Shown: positions 36,563 to 46,798 of the stretch, piece after piece
Layout of the letters: every line of letters starts with the position of its first letter
Position numbering within the stretch: the stretch's first letter is position 1
Origin: Blattabacterium sp. DPU
GTDB lineage: Bacteria > Bacteroidota > Bacteroidia > Flavobacteriales > Blattabacteriaceae
DNA length: 64,000 nt
Direction: 5' to 3'
Assembly (NCBI RefSeq): GCF_011290385.1
Contig: NZ_CP049785.1
Location: 262,317-326,316, forward strand
Translations under genes and position numbers: made by a program
The notes under the pieces: generated by a model
What the model was told of the DNA's origin: nothing
Databases searched by the model: none
What the model saw: only the letters and a program-made list of their open reading frames with translations

Positions 36563-38458
36563 TTATTTTACTTCTTCATAATCTACATCTTGTACATTTC
36601 CATTTCCTTTATTACTTTTTTCTTCATCTTCTTTTTTATTTGATTGTTGATTTGCATTTTTTGTATTATAAATTTCTTGAGAAGCATTAGTCCAAGCTTC
36701 GTTTAATTTTTTCATGTAATTTTCAATAGAAGTAAAATCTTTTTTAAAGTGAGCTTCTTTCAATTTTTTTAAAGAATTTTCTATATTTTTTTTATTATTT
36801 TCAGATAATTTATCCCCATAATCTTTTAATTGTTTTTCAGATTGAAATATTTGATTATCTGCCGCATTTAATTTTTCTATTTCTTGTTTTATTTTTTCAT
36901 CTTTTTGGGCATTTTCTTTTGCCTCTTTTTTCATTTTTTCTATCTCTTCTTGATTTAAACCAGAGGAGGTTTCAATACGTATAGACTGTTCTTTTCCTGT
37001 TCCTTTATCTTTTGCAGATACATTAAGTATTCCATTCGCATCTATGTCAAAAGTTACCTCAATTTGAGGAATTCCTCTGGGTGCTGGAGGAATATCTAAT
37101 AAATCAAAACGACCTATTTCTTTATTATCATTAAACATAGGTCTTTCGCCTTGTCCTACACGTATGGTTACGGCTGATTGGTTATCAGATGCTGTAGAAA
37201 AAATTTCTGATTTTTTAGTTGGTATAGTTGTATTAGATTCTATAAGTTTAGTAAAAACGCCTCCTAAAGTTTCAATTCCTAAAGACAAAGGTGTTACATC
37301 TAATAATAATACATTTTGTACATCTCCTGTTAATACTCCTCCTTGTATAGCCGCTCCAATAGCGACGACTTCATCTGGATTTACTCCTTTAGATGGTTTT
37401 TTACCAAAAAATTTTTCTACCTCTTCTTGTACTTTTGGAATACGTGTGGATCCTCCTACTAAAATCACTTCATCTATATTTTTAGTAGTTAAATTTGCAT
37501 CTTTCAATGCTTTATAACAAGGACTTATAGAACGTTGTATTAATTTTTCGGATAATTGTTCAAATTTTGAACGAGTTAATGTTAAAACCAAATGCTTAGG
37601 ACCTGATTCTGTAGCTGTAATATAAGGAAGATTTATTTCTGTTTGATTTGAAGAAGATAATTCTATTTTAGCTTTTTCAGACGCTTCTTTTAAACGTTGT
37701 AAAGCCATAGGATCTTTTCTTAAATCCAAGGACTCTTTGGATTTGAATTCATTAGCTAAATAATTAATGAGAACTTGATCAAAATCATCACCTCCTAAAT
37801 GAGTATCTCCATTAGTTGATAAAACTTCAAAAACTCCATCTCCCAATTCTAATATAGAAACATCAAAAGTTCCTCCTCCTAAATCGTATACAACAATTTT
37901 TTTATTTTGATTACTTTTGTCTAATCCATATGCTAAAGCAGCAGCAGTAGGTTCATTTATTATTCTTTCTACTTTTAATCCTGCTATTTCTCCAGCTTCT
38001 TTCGTTGCTTGTCTTTGTGCATCATTAAAATAAGCAGGAACAGTAATCACTGCTCTATTAATTTCTTCTCCCAGATAATCTTCAGCTGTTTTTTTCATTT
38101 TTTGCAAAATCATAGCAGATATCTCCTGGGGAGCGTATAATCTTTTTTCTATATCAACACGAGGAGTATTATTTCCTCCTTTTATTACTTTATAAGGAAT
38201 ATGTTTCAATTCTTCAGTGACTTCTGAATACATTCTCCCCATAAATCTTTTTATTGAAAAAATAGTTTTTTGAGGATTAGTAACAGCTTGTCTTTTTGCG
38301 GGATCACCTATTTTTCTTTCTCCTCCTTCAACAAAAGCCACTATAGATGGGGTAGTTCTTTTTCCTTCTGAATTAGGGATAACAACAGGATCATTGATTT
38401 CCATAACAGCGACACAAGAATTTGTTGTTCCTAGATCTATTCCTATAATTTTACTCAT
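36563..38458 (-). CDS. dnaK: Molecular chaperone DnaK (Hsp70)
   Basis: 631-residue Hsp70. The nucleotide-binding domain opens with [15 protein letters not shown] and has [13 protein letters not shown] and the [11 protein letters not shown] motif. Substrate-binding domain and helical lid follow, ending in an acidic tail ([10 protein letters not shown]). Stand-alone gene without dnaJ or grpE beside it. Its upstream region has a 15-bp palindrome related to that before groES, which suggests shared control of the two chaperone systems. Confidence 0.98.
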   Translation of the reverse strand: MSKIIGIDLGTTNSCVAVMEINDPVVIPNSEGKRTTPSIVAFVEGGERKIGDPAKRQAVTNPQKTIFSIKRFMGRMYSEVTEELKHIPYKVIKGGNNTPRVDIEKRLYAPQEISAMILQKMKKTAEDYLGEEINRAVITVPAYFNDAQRQATKEAGEIAGLKVERIINEPTAAALAYGLDKSNQNKKIVVYDLGGGTFDVSILELGDGVFEVLSTNGDTHLGGDDFDQVLINYLANEFKSKESLDLRKDPMALQRLKEASEKAKIELSSSNQTEINLPYITATESGPKHLVLTLTRSKFEQLSEKLIQRSISPCYKALKDANLTTKNIDEVILVGGSTRIPKVQEEVEKFFGKKPSKGVNPDEVVAIGAAIQGGVLTGDVQNVLLLDVTPLSLGIETLGGVFTKLIESNTTIPTKKSEIFSTASDNQSAVTIRVGQGERPMFNDNKEIGRFDLLDIPPAPRGIPQIEVTFDIDANGILNVSAKDKGTGKEQSIRIETSSGLNQEEIEKMKKEAKENAQKDEKIKQEIEKLNAADNQIFQSEKQLKDYGDKLSENNKKNIENSLKKLKEAHFKKDFTSIENYMKKLNEAWTNASQEIYNTKNANQQSNKKEDEEKSNKGNGNVQDVDYEEVK

Positions 38459-38506
38459 TTTGTTACGTTTTTTTCATATGTTAATTTCATTGAATAGCAC
38501 TCCAAT

Positions 38507-38521
38507 CATTATGCCATAATG
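38507..38521. promoter_or_regulatory. Perfect 7-1-7 palindrome upstream of dnaK
   Basis: CATTATG-C-CATAATG, a perfect 15-bp palindrome centred about 56 bases before the dnaK ATG. It contains ATGCCATAATG, identical to an 11-mer in the groES palindrome read on the other strand. The minus strand from here reads TGGCATAATGATTGGA, close to a sigma-54 element but with GG instead of GC at -12. The region is shared with divergent rplM. Confidence 0.55.
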
Positions 38522-38580
38522 TTATAAATAAAAGGAATAGAAACTCTGACAATAAAAAGCTTTTATAAAAAATTTTTTTT

Positions 38581-38595
38581 ATGACAAAAAGTCAT
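38581..38595. other. Small hairpin in the rplM leader region
   Basis: ATGAC-AAAAA-GTCAT, a 5-bp stem with a 5-base loop, 50 bases before the rplM start. It may be a leader element for the rplM-rpsI unit or chance pairing in AT-rich DNA. Apart from this and the dnaK palindrome, the 186-base gap shows no gene. Confidence 0.3.
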
Positions 38596-38644
38596 TCATT
38601 AAAATTTTTAAATTTCTTATATTAATCAAACTAAATAAAATAAT

Positions 38645-39088
38645 ATGGATTTTTTGAGTTTTAAAACGATTTCAGCTAAAAAAAATAACGTAATACAATC
38701 TTGGATCATAATAGATGCAACAAGTCAAATTTTGGGTCGTTTATCCACTACAGTTGTTCATATTATAATGGGGAAACACAAACCTTTTTTTTCTCCACAC
38801 GTAAATTGTGGAGATCATGTCATCGTTATTAATTCTGACAAAATTAAACTTACTGGAAAAAAATGGAATGATAAAAAATATATTTATTATACAGGTTATC
38901 CTGGTGGAAAAAAAACAATTTCTATTCAAAATTTATTTAATAGAGATTCAAGAAATATAATATATAAATCAGTTAAAGGAATGTTACCTAAAAATCGTTT
39001 AGGGCGATTGATATTAAAAAATTTACATGTATATCCAAAATCTGAACATAAACATAAAGCCCAAAAACCTATTTTATTAAAATTATAA
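38645..39088 (+). CDS. rplM: Ribosomal protein uL13
   Basis: 147-residue large-subunit protein. WIIIDATSQILGRLST, VINSDKIKLTGKKW and GMLPKNRLG are standard uL13 segments. First gene of the rplM-rpsI-rpsB-tsf unit and 4 bases before rpsI. Divergent from dnaK. Confidence 0.97.
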   Translation: MDFLSFKTISAKKNNVIQSWIIIDATSQILGRLSTTVVHIIMGKHKPFFSPHVNCGDHVIVINSDKIKLTGKKWNDKKYIYYTGYPGGKKTISIQNLFNRDSRNIIYKSVKGMLPKNRLGRLILKNLHVYPKSEHKHKAQKPILLKL

Positions 39089-39092
39089 AATT

Positions 39093-39470
39093 ATGATACA
39101 TACTATAGGAAGAAGAAAAAGATCTCTTGCACGTATATATTTAAAAGTAGGAAATGGATTAATTACTATAAATTCTAAAGAATTAGATCAATATTTTCCG
39201 AAATATCTTCACAAAAAAATTTTATATCCTATTGAAATAGTAAAAAAATTAAATCAATTTGATATAAATATCAAAGTTTTTGGTGGTGGATTTAATGGAC
39301 AAGCAGAAGCAATTCGTCTTGCTATATCTCGTGCACTTTGTCAACTTGATATAAAAAATAGAAGTCAACTAAAGTCTGAAGGATTGTTAACACGTGATTC
39401 AAGAGAAGTAGAAAGAAAAAAATTTGGGCAAAAAAAGGCCAGAAAAAAATATCAATTTTCAAAACGTTAG
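39093..39470 (+). CDS. rpsI: Ribosomal protein uS9
   Basis: 125-residue small-subunit protein with IGRRKRSLARIYL at the N-terminus, GGGFNGQAEAIRLAISRAL in the middle (as GGGFNGQAEAIR) and the basic C-terminal tail KKARKKYQFSKR that reaches the P-site tRNA. Conserved partner of rplM. Confidence 0.97.
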   Translation: MIHTIGRRKRSLARIYLKVGNGLITINSKELDQYFPKYLHKKILYPIEIVKKLNQFDINIKVFGGGFNGQAEAIRLAISRALCQLDIKNRSQLKSEGLLTRDSREVERKKFGQKKARKKYQFSKR

Positions 39471-39493
39471 AATATTAAATTAACAAAAACATA

Positions 39494-40210
39494 ATGAAAA
39501 TCAATACTCAAGATTTATTGAAAGCTGGAGTTCATTTTGGACATATTGCACGAAAATGGAATCCTAATATGCGTCCTTTTATTTTTATGAAAAAGGGAGG
39601 AATTCATATTATAGATTTAACAAAAACAATTTTAAAATTAGAGGAAGCTTGCCATGTTTTAAAAAAAATAGTAATAAATGGAAAAAAAATATTATTGGTA
39701 GGGACAAAAGCTCAAGCTAGAGAAAAGGTATGCTATTATGCAAAAAGTATAAATATGCCTTGCATAACAGAAAGATGGTTAGGAGGGTTACTCACTAATT
39801 TTACAACAATTCGTAAGTCTGTAAAAAAAATGAATAATATAGAAAAAATGAAAAAAAACGGAACTTTTGATACCTTGTCTAAAAAAGAAAGATTATTAAT
39901 TGATCGTTTATACACCAAACTATATAAAAATTTAGGAAGTATTTCAAACATGAATCATATACCAGGTGGGGTTTTTTTAGTGGATCCTAATAAGGAAAAA
40001 ATAGCTTTAACTGAAGCTAAAAAATTAAAAATACCCATTTTTGCTATGGTAGATACTAACACAAATCCTAACGATATTCAATATCCGATTCCTTCTAATG
40101 ATGACTCTTCCAAGTCTATAGATATTATTTTAAAATTTATATCAAAAGCTATTCAACATGGAATTTCCATTCATAAAAATGAACGTGAAGATAAAAATAA
40201 AAAATTATGA
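39494..40210 (+). CDS. rpsB: Ribosomal protein uS2
   Basis: 238-residue small-subunit protein. DLLKAGVHFGHIARKWNPNM is the family N-terminus (seen as LLKAGVHFGH), with TERWLGGLLTNF and the IPIFAMVDTNTNPN region. The stop overlaps the tsf start (ATGA), indicating translational coupling of rpsB and tsf. Confidence 0.97.
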   Translation: MKINTQDLLKAGVHFGHIARKWNPNMRPFIFMKKGGIHIIDLTKTILKLEEACHVLKKIVINGKKILLVGTKAQAREKVCYYAKSINMPCITERWLGGLLTNFTTIRKSVKKMNNIEKMKKNGTFDTLSKKERLLIDRLYTKLYKNLGSISNMNHIPGGVFLVDPNKEKIALTEAKKLKIPIFAMVDTNTNPNDIQYPIPSNDDSSKSIDIILKFISKAIQHGISIHKNEREDKNKKL

Positions 40211-41025
40211 AAATTTCCATTCATAAAATTAATGAACTTAGAAAAATAACAGGAATTGGAGTTATGGATTGTAAAAAAGCATTGATTTATTCTAAAGGAA
40301 ATATCGATGATGCTATCCGAACTTTAAGAAAAAAAGGAGAAAAAATAGCAGTGACCCGTTCTTCATTTCATATGAAAGATGGTGCTCTTCTTTCTTCTAT
40401 TAATTCTAATTATTCTTGTGGAACAATCATAGGAATTAGTTGTGAAACCGATTTTCTATCCAAAAGTTCTGAATTTTTATATTTTTTATCCATACTTTCT
40501 AAACATTCATTATTATTTAATAATAAAATTGATTTTTTACATAGTTCGTATGATAAATATGAAACTATACAAAAAATGATTATAAATCAAATGGGAATTG
40601 TAGGAGAAAAATTAGAATTAAAAATTTTTGAAAAAATTAATGCTCCATTTGTGATAAATTATACTCATCATACTAATAAAATAGCAACATTAGTAGGTTT
40701 TTCAAATAAAATAAATGATATATCTGTAGCTAAGAATATAGCTATGCATATAACCGCTATGAATCCTATAGCTATTAATAAAGAAAAAATTCCTAGATCA
40801 TTAATAAACGAAGAAATTGAAATTTTTGAAAATCAAATACAAAAAAAAAATAAATCTGATGTTATAAAAAAAAGAATGTTACAAGGTAAAATTGAAAAAT
40901 TTTTATCGGAAAATACCCTTTTGAATCAGAAATTTATAAAAAATAATGAAATATCTGTTCAAAAATATTTAGATAAATACGATAAAAATATAAAAATAAA
41001 TATATTTAAAAGAATAAATATTTAA
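40207..41025 (+). CDS. tsf: Translation elongation factor Ts
   Basis: 272-residue nucleotide exchange factor for EF-Tu. The N-terminal UBA-like domain and the TGIGVMDCKKAL motif are present, followed by a core domain with ISCETDFLSK and IAMHITAMNP. The C-terminal half is somewhat shortened and lysine-rich compared with free-living relatives. The gene for EF-Tu is not in the window. Confidence 0.95.
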   Translation: MKISIHKINELRKITGIGVMDCKKALIYSKGNIDDAIRTLRKKGEKIAVTRSSFHMKDGALLSSINSNYSCGTIIGISCETDFLSKSSEFLYFLSILSKHSLLFNNKIDFLHSSYDKYETIQKMIINQMGIVGEKLELKIFEKINAPFVINYTHHTNKIATLVGFSNKINDISVAKNIAMHITAMNPIAINKEKIPRSLINEEIEIFENQIQKKNKSDVIKKRMLQGKIEKFLSENTLLNQKFIKNNEISVQKYLDKYDKNIKINIFKRINI

Positions 41026-41032
41026 GAATTTA

Positions 41033-42577
41033 ATGAAAAGATTAATATTAATAATTATGGATGGTTGGGGCCTTTCTTCTTCTAAAAATTATTATTCTTC
41101 TGCAATAGAACGAGCTTATACTCCATTTATTGATTTTTGTTATCAAAATTATCCTTGTAGTAAATTAAAAGCATCTGGATATGATGTTGGATTACCTAAA
41201 GGACAAATGGGTAATTCTGAAGTTGGTCACATCAATTTGGGATCTGGACGTAAAATTATTCAAAGTTTAGAAAAAATTAATACTTCTATAGAAGATAATT
41301 CATTTCTAAAAAGAATAAATATTTTTTTTGATAAAATCTCTCTTTCTAAAAAGAGAATTCATTTTATTGGATTGTTATCTGATGGAGGTGTTCATTCTCA
41401 TATAAATCATCTTTTTTATTTATTAAAAATAGCTCATAAAAAAAAAATAAAAGATGTTTTTATACATGCTTTCACAGATGGAAGAGATACTTCTCCAAAA
41501 AAGAGTATTTTTTATATAAAAAAACTTTTAAATATAAATAAACAATATGTTGGAAAATTATCTACTGTTATGGGAAGATATTATTCGATGGATCGAGATC
41601 AGAGATGGGAAAGAACTAAAAAAGCGTACGATGCAATGGTTTATTCAAAAGGAATTTATACTAAAAATGTTCTTTCAACCATAGAGAAATTTTATAATAA
41701 TGGAATAACAGATGAATTTTTATCTCCTTTAATAATTGTTGATGAAAATGAAGTTCCTATTTCAAAAATAAAGAATAAAGATGTTGTTTTTTGTTTTAAT
41801 TTTCGTCCTGATCGTTCTAGACAAATAACAGAACTTTTTACAGAAAAAAATACTATTTTTTCAAAAACTAAAAAATTAAATTTGTCTTATATAACTATGA
41901 CTAATTTTAGTTCTAAATATAAAGGAATTCATGTTCTTTTTGAAAAAGAATATTTATCGAATACTTTAGGAGATATTTTAGAAAAAGAAGGAAAACAACA
42001 AATACGTATAGCCGAAACAGAAAAATATCCACATGTAACTTTTTTTTTCTCAGGAGGAAAAGAAACACCTTTTGATAGAGAAATAAGAATTTTATGTGAA
42101 TCTCCTAAAGTTGCTACTTATGATTTAAAACCTGAAATGAGTGCAGAAAATATAGTAAATAAAATTATTCCTGAATTAAATAATAAACAATCAGATTTTA
42201 TTTGTATGAATTTTGCAAATCCAGATATGGTAGGACACACCGGAAAAATGAAAGAAACAATAAAAGCGTGTGAATTTGTTGATCAATGTGTTAAATCTTG
42301 TTCTGAAGAAGCTATAAAAAATTCATATACAGTAATCATAGTAGGAGATCATGGAAATGCAGAATACATGATAAATTCAGACGGAAGTCCTCATACAGCA
42401 CATACTACATCATTAGTTCCTTTTATTCTTTTAGGAAAAGATATAAAAAAACAAAATATTTTTTTAAGAAAAAAAGGAGTTTTATCAGATGTAGCACCTA
42501 CTATTTTACAATTAATGGATCTTCCTATTCCTAAAATTATGAGTGGAACTTCTATGATTAGAAAATATAAAAAATAA
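41033..42577 (+). CDS. gpmI: Phosphoglycerate mutase, cofactor-independent
   Basis: 514-residue Mn-dependent enzyme of glycolysis and gluconeogenesis, interconverting 3- and 2-phosphoglycerate. Catalytic Ser62 lies in GNSEVGH, with MDGWGLS at the N-terminus, RDTSPKS, and the C-terminal DHGNAE and HTAHT metal sites. It acts just before enolase, found at 59790. Normal length. Confidence 0.96.
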   Translation: MKRLILIIMDGWGLSSSKNYYSSAIERAYTPFIDFCYQNYPCSKLKASGYDVGLPKGQMGNSEVGHINLGSGRKIIQSLEKINTSIEDNSFLKRINIFFDKISLSKKRIHFIGLLSDGGVHSHINHLFYLLKIAHKKKIKDVFIHAFTDGRDTSPKKSIFYIKKLLNINKQYVGKLSTVMGRYYSMDRDQRWERTKKAYDAMVYSKGIYTKNVLSTIEKFYNNGITDEFLSPLIIVDENEVPISKIKNKDVVFCFNFRPDRSRQITELFTEKNTIFSKTKKLNLSYITMTNFSSKYKGIHVLFEKEYLSNTLGDILEKEGKQQIRIAETEKYPHVTFFFSGGKETPFDREIRILCESPKVATYDLKPEMSAENIVNKIIPELNNKQSDFICMNFANPDMVGHTGKMKETIKACEFVDQCVKSCSEEAIKNSYTVIIVGDHGNAEYMINSDGSPHTAHTTSLVPFILLGKDIKKQNIFLRKKGVLSDVAPTILQLMDLPIPKIMSGTSMIRKYKK

Positions 42578-42584
42578 CAATATT

Positions 42585-43406
42585 TTGATACACTTGAAAA
42601 CTATTGAAGAAATAATATTAATAAAAAAAAGTGCCTTTTTAGCTTCTAAAACATTAGGAATGTTAGCTAAAGAAATAAAACCAGGAGTAAATACCCTTTA
42701 TCTTGATAAATTAGCAGAAAGTTTTATTCGTGATCATAATGGAATTCCAGCTTTTTTAGGATTATATAATTTTCCAAACACTTTATGTGTTTCTCCAAAT
42801 AATCAAGTTGTACATGGAATCCCAAATCCAGATCCTTTATGTGAAGGAGATATACTATCTATAGATTGTGGTGTTTATATGAATAATTTTTATGGAGAAC
42901 ATGCTTATACTTTTGAAGTAGGTGAAGTGTCTTATAATACAAAAAAATTTTTAGATTGTTCTAAAAAATCTCTTTATATTGGAATATCTAATTGTAAATA
43001 TGGAAATAATATCGGAGATATAGGTTATTCAATCCAATCTTTTATTGAAAAAAATGGATATAATGTAGTAAAAGATCTTGTAGGTCATGGATTAGGTAAA
43101 AATATGCATGAAGATCCTAAAATTCCAAATTTCGGAAAAAAGGGAGAAGGACTTAAGTTGGAAGAAGGATTAGTTCTTTCCATAGAACCAATGGTAAATA
43201 TTGGCTCATCTAAAATTGTTTTTCATAAAGATGGATGGACGGTGACTACACTAGATAAAAAAAATTCAGCTCATTATGAACACAATGTAGCTATTGTAGA
43301 TGGATTACCTTGTTTACTCTCAACTTTTCAATATATATATAAAGAACTTAATATTAAATCATTAGAAGAAGATTTTTTTCAAAATAAAAAAATTCATATT
43401 ACATAA
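42585..43406 (+). CDS. map: Methionine aminopeptidase, type I
   Basis: 273-residue enzyme removing the initiator methionine. Metal ligands can be seen in LSIDCGVYMNNFYGEHAYTF (as SIDCGVYMNN), GHGLGKNMHE, SIEPMV and YEHNVAIV. The family N-terminus MI-x-KT-x-EEI supports the TTG start at 42585; no ATG is available. In many bacteria map lies between secY and infA, but here it follows gpmI and precedes rpsL. Confidence 0.95.
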   Translation: MIHLKTIEEIILIKKSAFLASKTLGMLAKEIKPGVNTLYLDKLAESFIRDHNGIPAFLGLYNFPNTLCVSPNNQVVHGIPNPDPLCEGDILSIDCGVYMNNFYGEHAYTFEVGEVSYNTKKFLDCSKKSLYIGISNCKYGNNIGDIGYSIQSFIEKNGYNVVKDLVGHGLGKNMHEDPKIPNFGKKGEGLKLEEGLVLSIEPMVNIGSSKIVFHKDGWTVTTLDKKNSAHYEHNVAIVDGLPCLLSTFQYIYKELNIKSLEEDFFQNKKIHIT

Positions 43407-43431
43407 TATTTAATATTCATTAATTTTAAGT

Positions 43432-43462
43432 TTTGTAACTTATTGTTAAATAACATAATTTG
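43432..43462 (+). promoter_or_regulatory. Candidate Bacteroidota housekeeping promoter of rpsL
   Basis: A -33 TTTG (43432-43435) is followed after 19 bases by ATAATTTG (43455-43462), one base off in each of the first two positions from the Bacteroidota -7 consensus TAnnTTTG. The spacing and the short leader to the rpsL ATG at 43480 fit a promoter for the long ribosomal block. Confidence 0.4.
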
Positions 43463-43479
43463 CATTTTAAATATAGAAT

Positions 43480-43857
43480 ATGCCTACCATACAGCAATTA
43501 ATTAGAAAAGGAAGAGTCCCCATTTGTAAAAAACGAAAATCTATAGCTTTAGAATTTTGTCCCCAAAAAAGAGGAGTATGTACTAGAGTTTATACTACTA
43601 CACCGAAAAAACCAAATTCTGCCATGCGAAAAGTAGCTCGTGTTCGTTTTACAAATGGAAGAGAAGTAATTAGTTATATTACAGGAGAAGGACATAATCT
43701 TCAAGAGCATTCAATAGTATTAGTAAAAGGAGGAAGGGTAAAGGATTTACCAGGCGTAAAATATAAAATAGTGCGAGGAGCTAGAGATACAGCTGGAGTG
43801 AATGGTAGAAAAAAAAGTAGAAGTAAATATGGAGCTAAAATAACTAAAAAAGATTAA
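43480..43857 (+). CDS. rpsL: Ribosomal protein uS12
   Basis: 125-residue decoding-centre protein. [17 protein letters not shown] and [13 protein letters not shown] are the conserved loops; KPNS holds the lysine altered in streptomycin-resistant mutants and appears wild type. First gene of the ribosomal run that continues to rplQ. Confidence 0.98.
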   Translation: MPTIQQLIRKGRVPICKKRKSIALEFCPQKRGVCTRVYTTTPKKPNSAMRKVARVRFTNGREVISYITGEGHNLQEHSIVLVKGGRVKDLPGVKYKIVRGARDTAGVNGRKKSRSKYGAKITKKD

Positions 43858-43864
43858 AATATTA

Positions 43865-44341
43865 ATGAGAAAAGTTAGAAAAAAAGAAAAAATATATTTT
43901 CCAGATCCTAAATTTCATGATTCTTTAGTTACACGTTTTGTAAATCATTTGATGAAAAATGGTAAAAAAAATATAGCTTATAGTATATTTTATAATGCTA
44001 TGGAAAAAATAGATATTATAAAGGATAAAGAAGAAAAATCTGCATTAGAAATATGGAAAGAGGGATTAAAAAATGTGATGCCTCATGTAGAAGTTAGAAG
44101 CCGTCGTATGGGAGGATCTAACATTCAAGTTCCCGTTCCTGTTTCTTCTAATAGTAAAATAACAAAAGCAATGAAATTATTAATATCTTGTGCTTCTGTT
44201 AGAAATGAAAAAACAATGGCTCATAAATTAGCTTATGAAACATGGGATGCATTTCGAGAACAAGGTGAAGCTGTGAAAAGAAAAGATAATATTCACAAAA
44301 TGGCTGAGGCAAATAAAGCTTTTTCGCATTTTAGATTCTAG
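43865..44341 (+). CDS. rpsG: Ribosomal protein uS7
   Basis: 158-residue primary 16S-binding protein of the 30S head. FVNHLMKNGKKNIAY, VEVRSRRMGGSNIQVPV (as RSRRMGGSNIQVP) and KRKDNIHKMAEANKAF are family segments. Seven bases after rpsL and six before fusA in the str arrangement. Confidence 0.97.
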   Translation: MRKVRKKEKIYFPDPKFHDSLVTRFVNHLMKNGKKNIAYSIFYNAMEKIDIIKDKEEKSALEIWKEGLKNVMPHVEVRSRRMGGSNIQVPVPVSSNSKITKAMKLLISCASVRNEKTMAHKLAYETWDAFREQGEAVKRKDNIHKMAEANKAFSHFRF

Positions 44342-44347
44342 TTATTT

Positions 44348-46465
44348 ATGGCAAAAGATTTGAGGTATACAAGAAATATAGGAATAGCAGCACATATTGA
44401 TGCGGGAAAAACCACTACTACAGAAAGAATTTTATTTTATACAGGTATAAATCATAAAATAGGAGAGGTTCATGATGGAGCTGCTACTATGGATTGGATG
44501 CAACAAGAACAGGAACGTGGAATTACCATAACTTCTGCTGCAACATGTTGTGAATGGATATATAATGAAAAAAGATATCAAATCAATATTATAGATACTC
44601 CAGGTCATGTTGATTTTACTGTAGAAGTGGAAAGATCCATGAGAATTTTGGATGGCATGATTGTTTTATTTAGTGCTGTAGATGGAGTAGAACCTCAATC
44701 TGAGACTGTATGGAGACAAGCAGATAAATATTCGATTCCTAGAATAGCTTTTGTGAACAAAATGGATAGACAAGGTGCTGATTTTTTCAATGTTTGTTAT
44801 CAAATACGAAAGATTCTAGGAGCAAATTCAGTTCCTATTCAAGTTCCTATTGGAATAGGAGACGATTTCAAGGGAGTCATAGATTTGATATCTAATCAAG
44901 CTATTATTTGGGATGAAAAAGATTATGGAATGACTTATCAAAAAATTCCTATTCCAGATAATATGAAAAATATAGTAAATGATTATAGAAATCAACTACT
45001 TGAAACATTATCTGAACATGATGATATAATAATGGAAAAATTTTTATATGGAAATAAAAATTCTTCTTCTCTTTCACAAGAAGATATTATTTTTTCTTTA
45101 AGAAAAAATACTATAAAAATGAAAGTAATTCCAATTTTATGTGGCTCTTCTTTTAAAAATAAAGGAGTTCAAACCATATTAGATGCTATATGTAGATATT
45201 TGCCTTCTCCTCTTGAAGTCAAAGATATAGTAGGAATTAATCCTATTAGTCAGAAAAAAGAAAAAAGAAAACCTAGTGAAAATGAGCCTTTTTCGGCTTT
45301 AGCCTTCAAAATAGCAAGTGATCCTTTCGTAGGTAGATTAGCTTTTTTCAGAGTTTATTCTGGAAAAATAAAATCAGGTTCTTATAGTTTTAATGCAAGG
45401 TCAGGGAATAAAGAACGTATTTCTAGAATATATCAAATGCATGCAAATAAGCAAAATCCAATTGATAAAATTGGAGCTGGAGATATAGCAGCTGTAGTAG
45501 GATTTAAAAATATTAAAACAGGAGATACTTTATGTGATGAAAAATATCCAATTTTATTGGAAAAAATATTATTTCCTGATCCAGTAATTGGATTAGCTAT
45601 TGAACCTAAATATAAATCAGATATAGATAAAATGAGTTTGGCATTATCTAAATTAATGGAAGAAGATCCTACTTTTCAAGTTAGAACGGATAATTATACA
45701 GGTCAAACCATTATTTCTGGAATGGGAGAACTTCATTTGGAGATAATAGTAGATAGAATGAAACGAGAATTTAAAGTTGAAGTTAATCAGGGAAAACCTC
45801 AAGTAGAATACAAAGAAGCTCTAACGGATTTAGTGGAACATAGAGAAATTTATAAAAAACAAACAGGAGGTAGAGGAAAATATGCTGATATATTATTTAG
45901 ATTAGAACCCGGAAACATAGGTAAATCTGGTTTAGATTTTATTAATAAAATAAAAGGAGGAAATATTCCAAAAGAATATATTCCTTCTATAGAAAAAGGA
46001 TTTAGAGAAATGATGAAAAATGGTCCTTTATCTGGATACGAAATTGATAGTGCTAAAGTTACTATTTTAGATGGATCTTATCATTCTGTTGATTCTGATC
46101 AATTATCTTTTGAATTAGCCGGTAAATTAGGTTTTAGGAAAGCGGCTAAAAAAGCTAAACCTGTTTTGTTAGAACCAATTATGAAATTGGAAATTTTAAT
46201 TCCAGAAGAAAATATGGGAGATGTAATAGGAGATTTAAATCGTAGACGAGGGATTGTACAAGATATGAATAGTAAAAATAATATAAAAGTAATTCAAGCT
46301 TTAGTTCCATTATCAGAAATGTTTGGATATGTTACTGTATTACGAACCCTTTCTTCTGGTAGAGGAACTTCTATTATGGAATTTTCTCATTATGAAACGG
46401 TTCCTGAAAATGTTATAAATAATATTATAGAAAATAAAAATCAAAACAAAAAAATAAAAAAATAA
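44348..46465 (+). CDS. fusA: Elongation factor G
   Basis: 705-residue translocase GTPase. G1 [13 protein letters not shown], switch G3 DTPGHVDF, G4 NKMD, then domains II-V including GRGKYADI and the C-terminal [16 protein letters not shown]. Unlike the E. coli str operon, tuf does not follow; rpsJ comes next, as usual in Bacteroidota. Confidence 0.98.
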   Translation: MAKDLRYTRNIGIAAHIDAGKTTTTERILFYTGINHKIGEVHDGAATMDWMQQEQERGITITSAATCCEWIYNEKRYQINIIDTPGHVDFTVEVERSMRILDGMIVLFSAVDGVEPQSETVWRQADKYSIPRIAFVNKMDRQGADFFNVCYQIRKILGANSVPIQVPIGIGDDFKGVIDLISNQAIIWDEKDYGMTYQKIPIPDNMKNIVNDYRNQLLETLSEHDDIIMEKFLYGNKNSSSLSQEDIIFSLRKNTIKMKVIPILCGSSFKNKGVQTILDAICRYLPSPLEVKDIVGINPISQKKEKRKPSENEPFSALAFKIASDPFVGRLAFFRVYSGKIKSGSYSFNARSGNKERISRIYQMHANKQNPIDKIGAGDIAAVVGFKNIKTGDTLCDEKYPILLEKILFPDPVIGLAIEPKYKSDIDKMSLALSKLMEEDPTFQVRTDNYTGQTIISGMGELHLEIIVDRMKREFKVEVNQGKPQVEYKEALTDLVEHREIYKKQTGGRGKYADILFRLEPGNIGKSGLDFINKIKGGNIPKEYIPSIEKGFREMMKNGPLSGYEIDSAKVTILDGSYHSVDSDQLSFELAGKLGFRKAAKKAKPVLLEPIMKLEILIPEENMGDVIGDLNRRRGIVQDMNSKNNIKVIQALVPLSEMFGYVTVLRTLSSGRGTSIMEFSHYETVPENVINNIIENKNQNKKIKK

Positions 46466-46488
46466 TAGTAGAAAAAAATTAATATACT

Positions 46489-46794
46489 ATGGGTCATGAT
46501 ATAAAAATTAAATTAAAATCATATGATTATAATTTATTAGATAAATCGGCCGAAAGAATTGTAAATTCTGTACTCCCTACGGGAGTAGTATTGAATGGTC
46601 CAGTTCCTTTGCCTACTGAAAAAAAAATATTTACGGTATTACGTTCTCCTCATGTGAATAAAAAATCAAGAGAACAGTTTTTTCTACCAACTCATAAAAG
46701 ACTATTGCAAATTCATAATGCTTCATCTAAAACAGTAGATGCATTAATGAAATTAGAATTGCCTAGTGGAGTGGAAGCAGAAATAAAAGTATAA
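46489..46794 (+). CDS. rpsJ: Ribosomal protein uS10
   Basis: 101-residue small-subunit protein, also the NusE antitermination partner of NusB (10343). [20 protein letters not shown] is the conserved start, with GPVPLPT and [12 protein letters not shown]. Opens the S10 block and lies 4 bases before rplC. Confidence 0.97.
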   Translation: MGHDIKIKLKSYDYNLLDKSAERIVNSVLPTGVVLNGPVPLPTEKKIFTVLRSPHVNKKSREQFFLPTHKRLLQIHNASSKTVDALMKLELPSGVEAEIKV

Positions 46795-46798
46795 AAAT

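Noticed and set aside
37164-37517. 117-codon open frame antisense to dnaK
   Set aside because: Opposite the conserved Hsp70 core; composition mirrors the sense codons and shows no family features.
38490-38503. CIRCE-like half-site in the dnaK leader (ATAGCACTC / GAGTGCTAT)
   Set aside because: Only one half matches the HrcA operator TTAGCACTC-N9-GAGTGCTAA; the expected second half at nine bases is absent, and groES has no such site.
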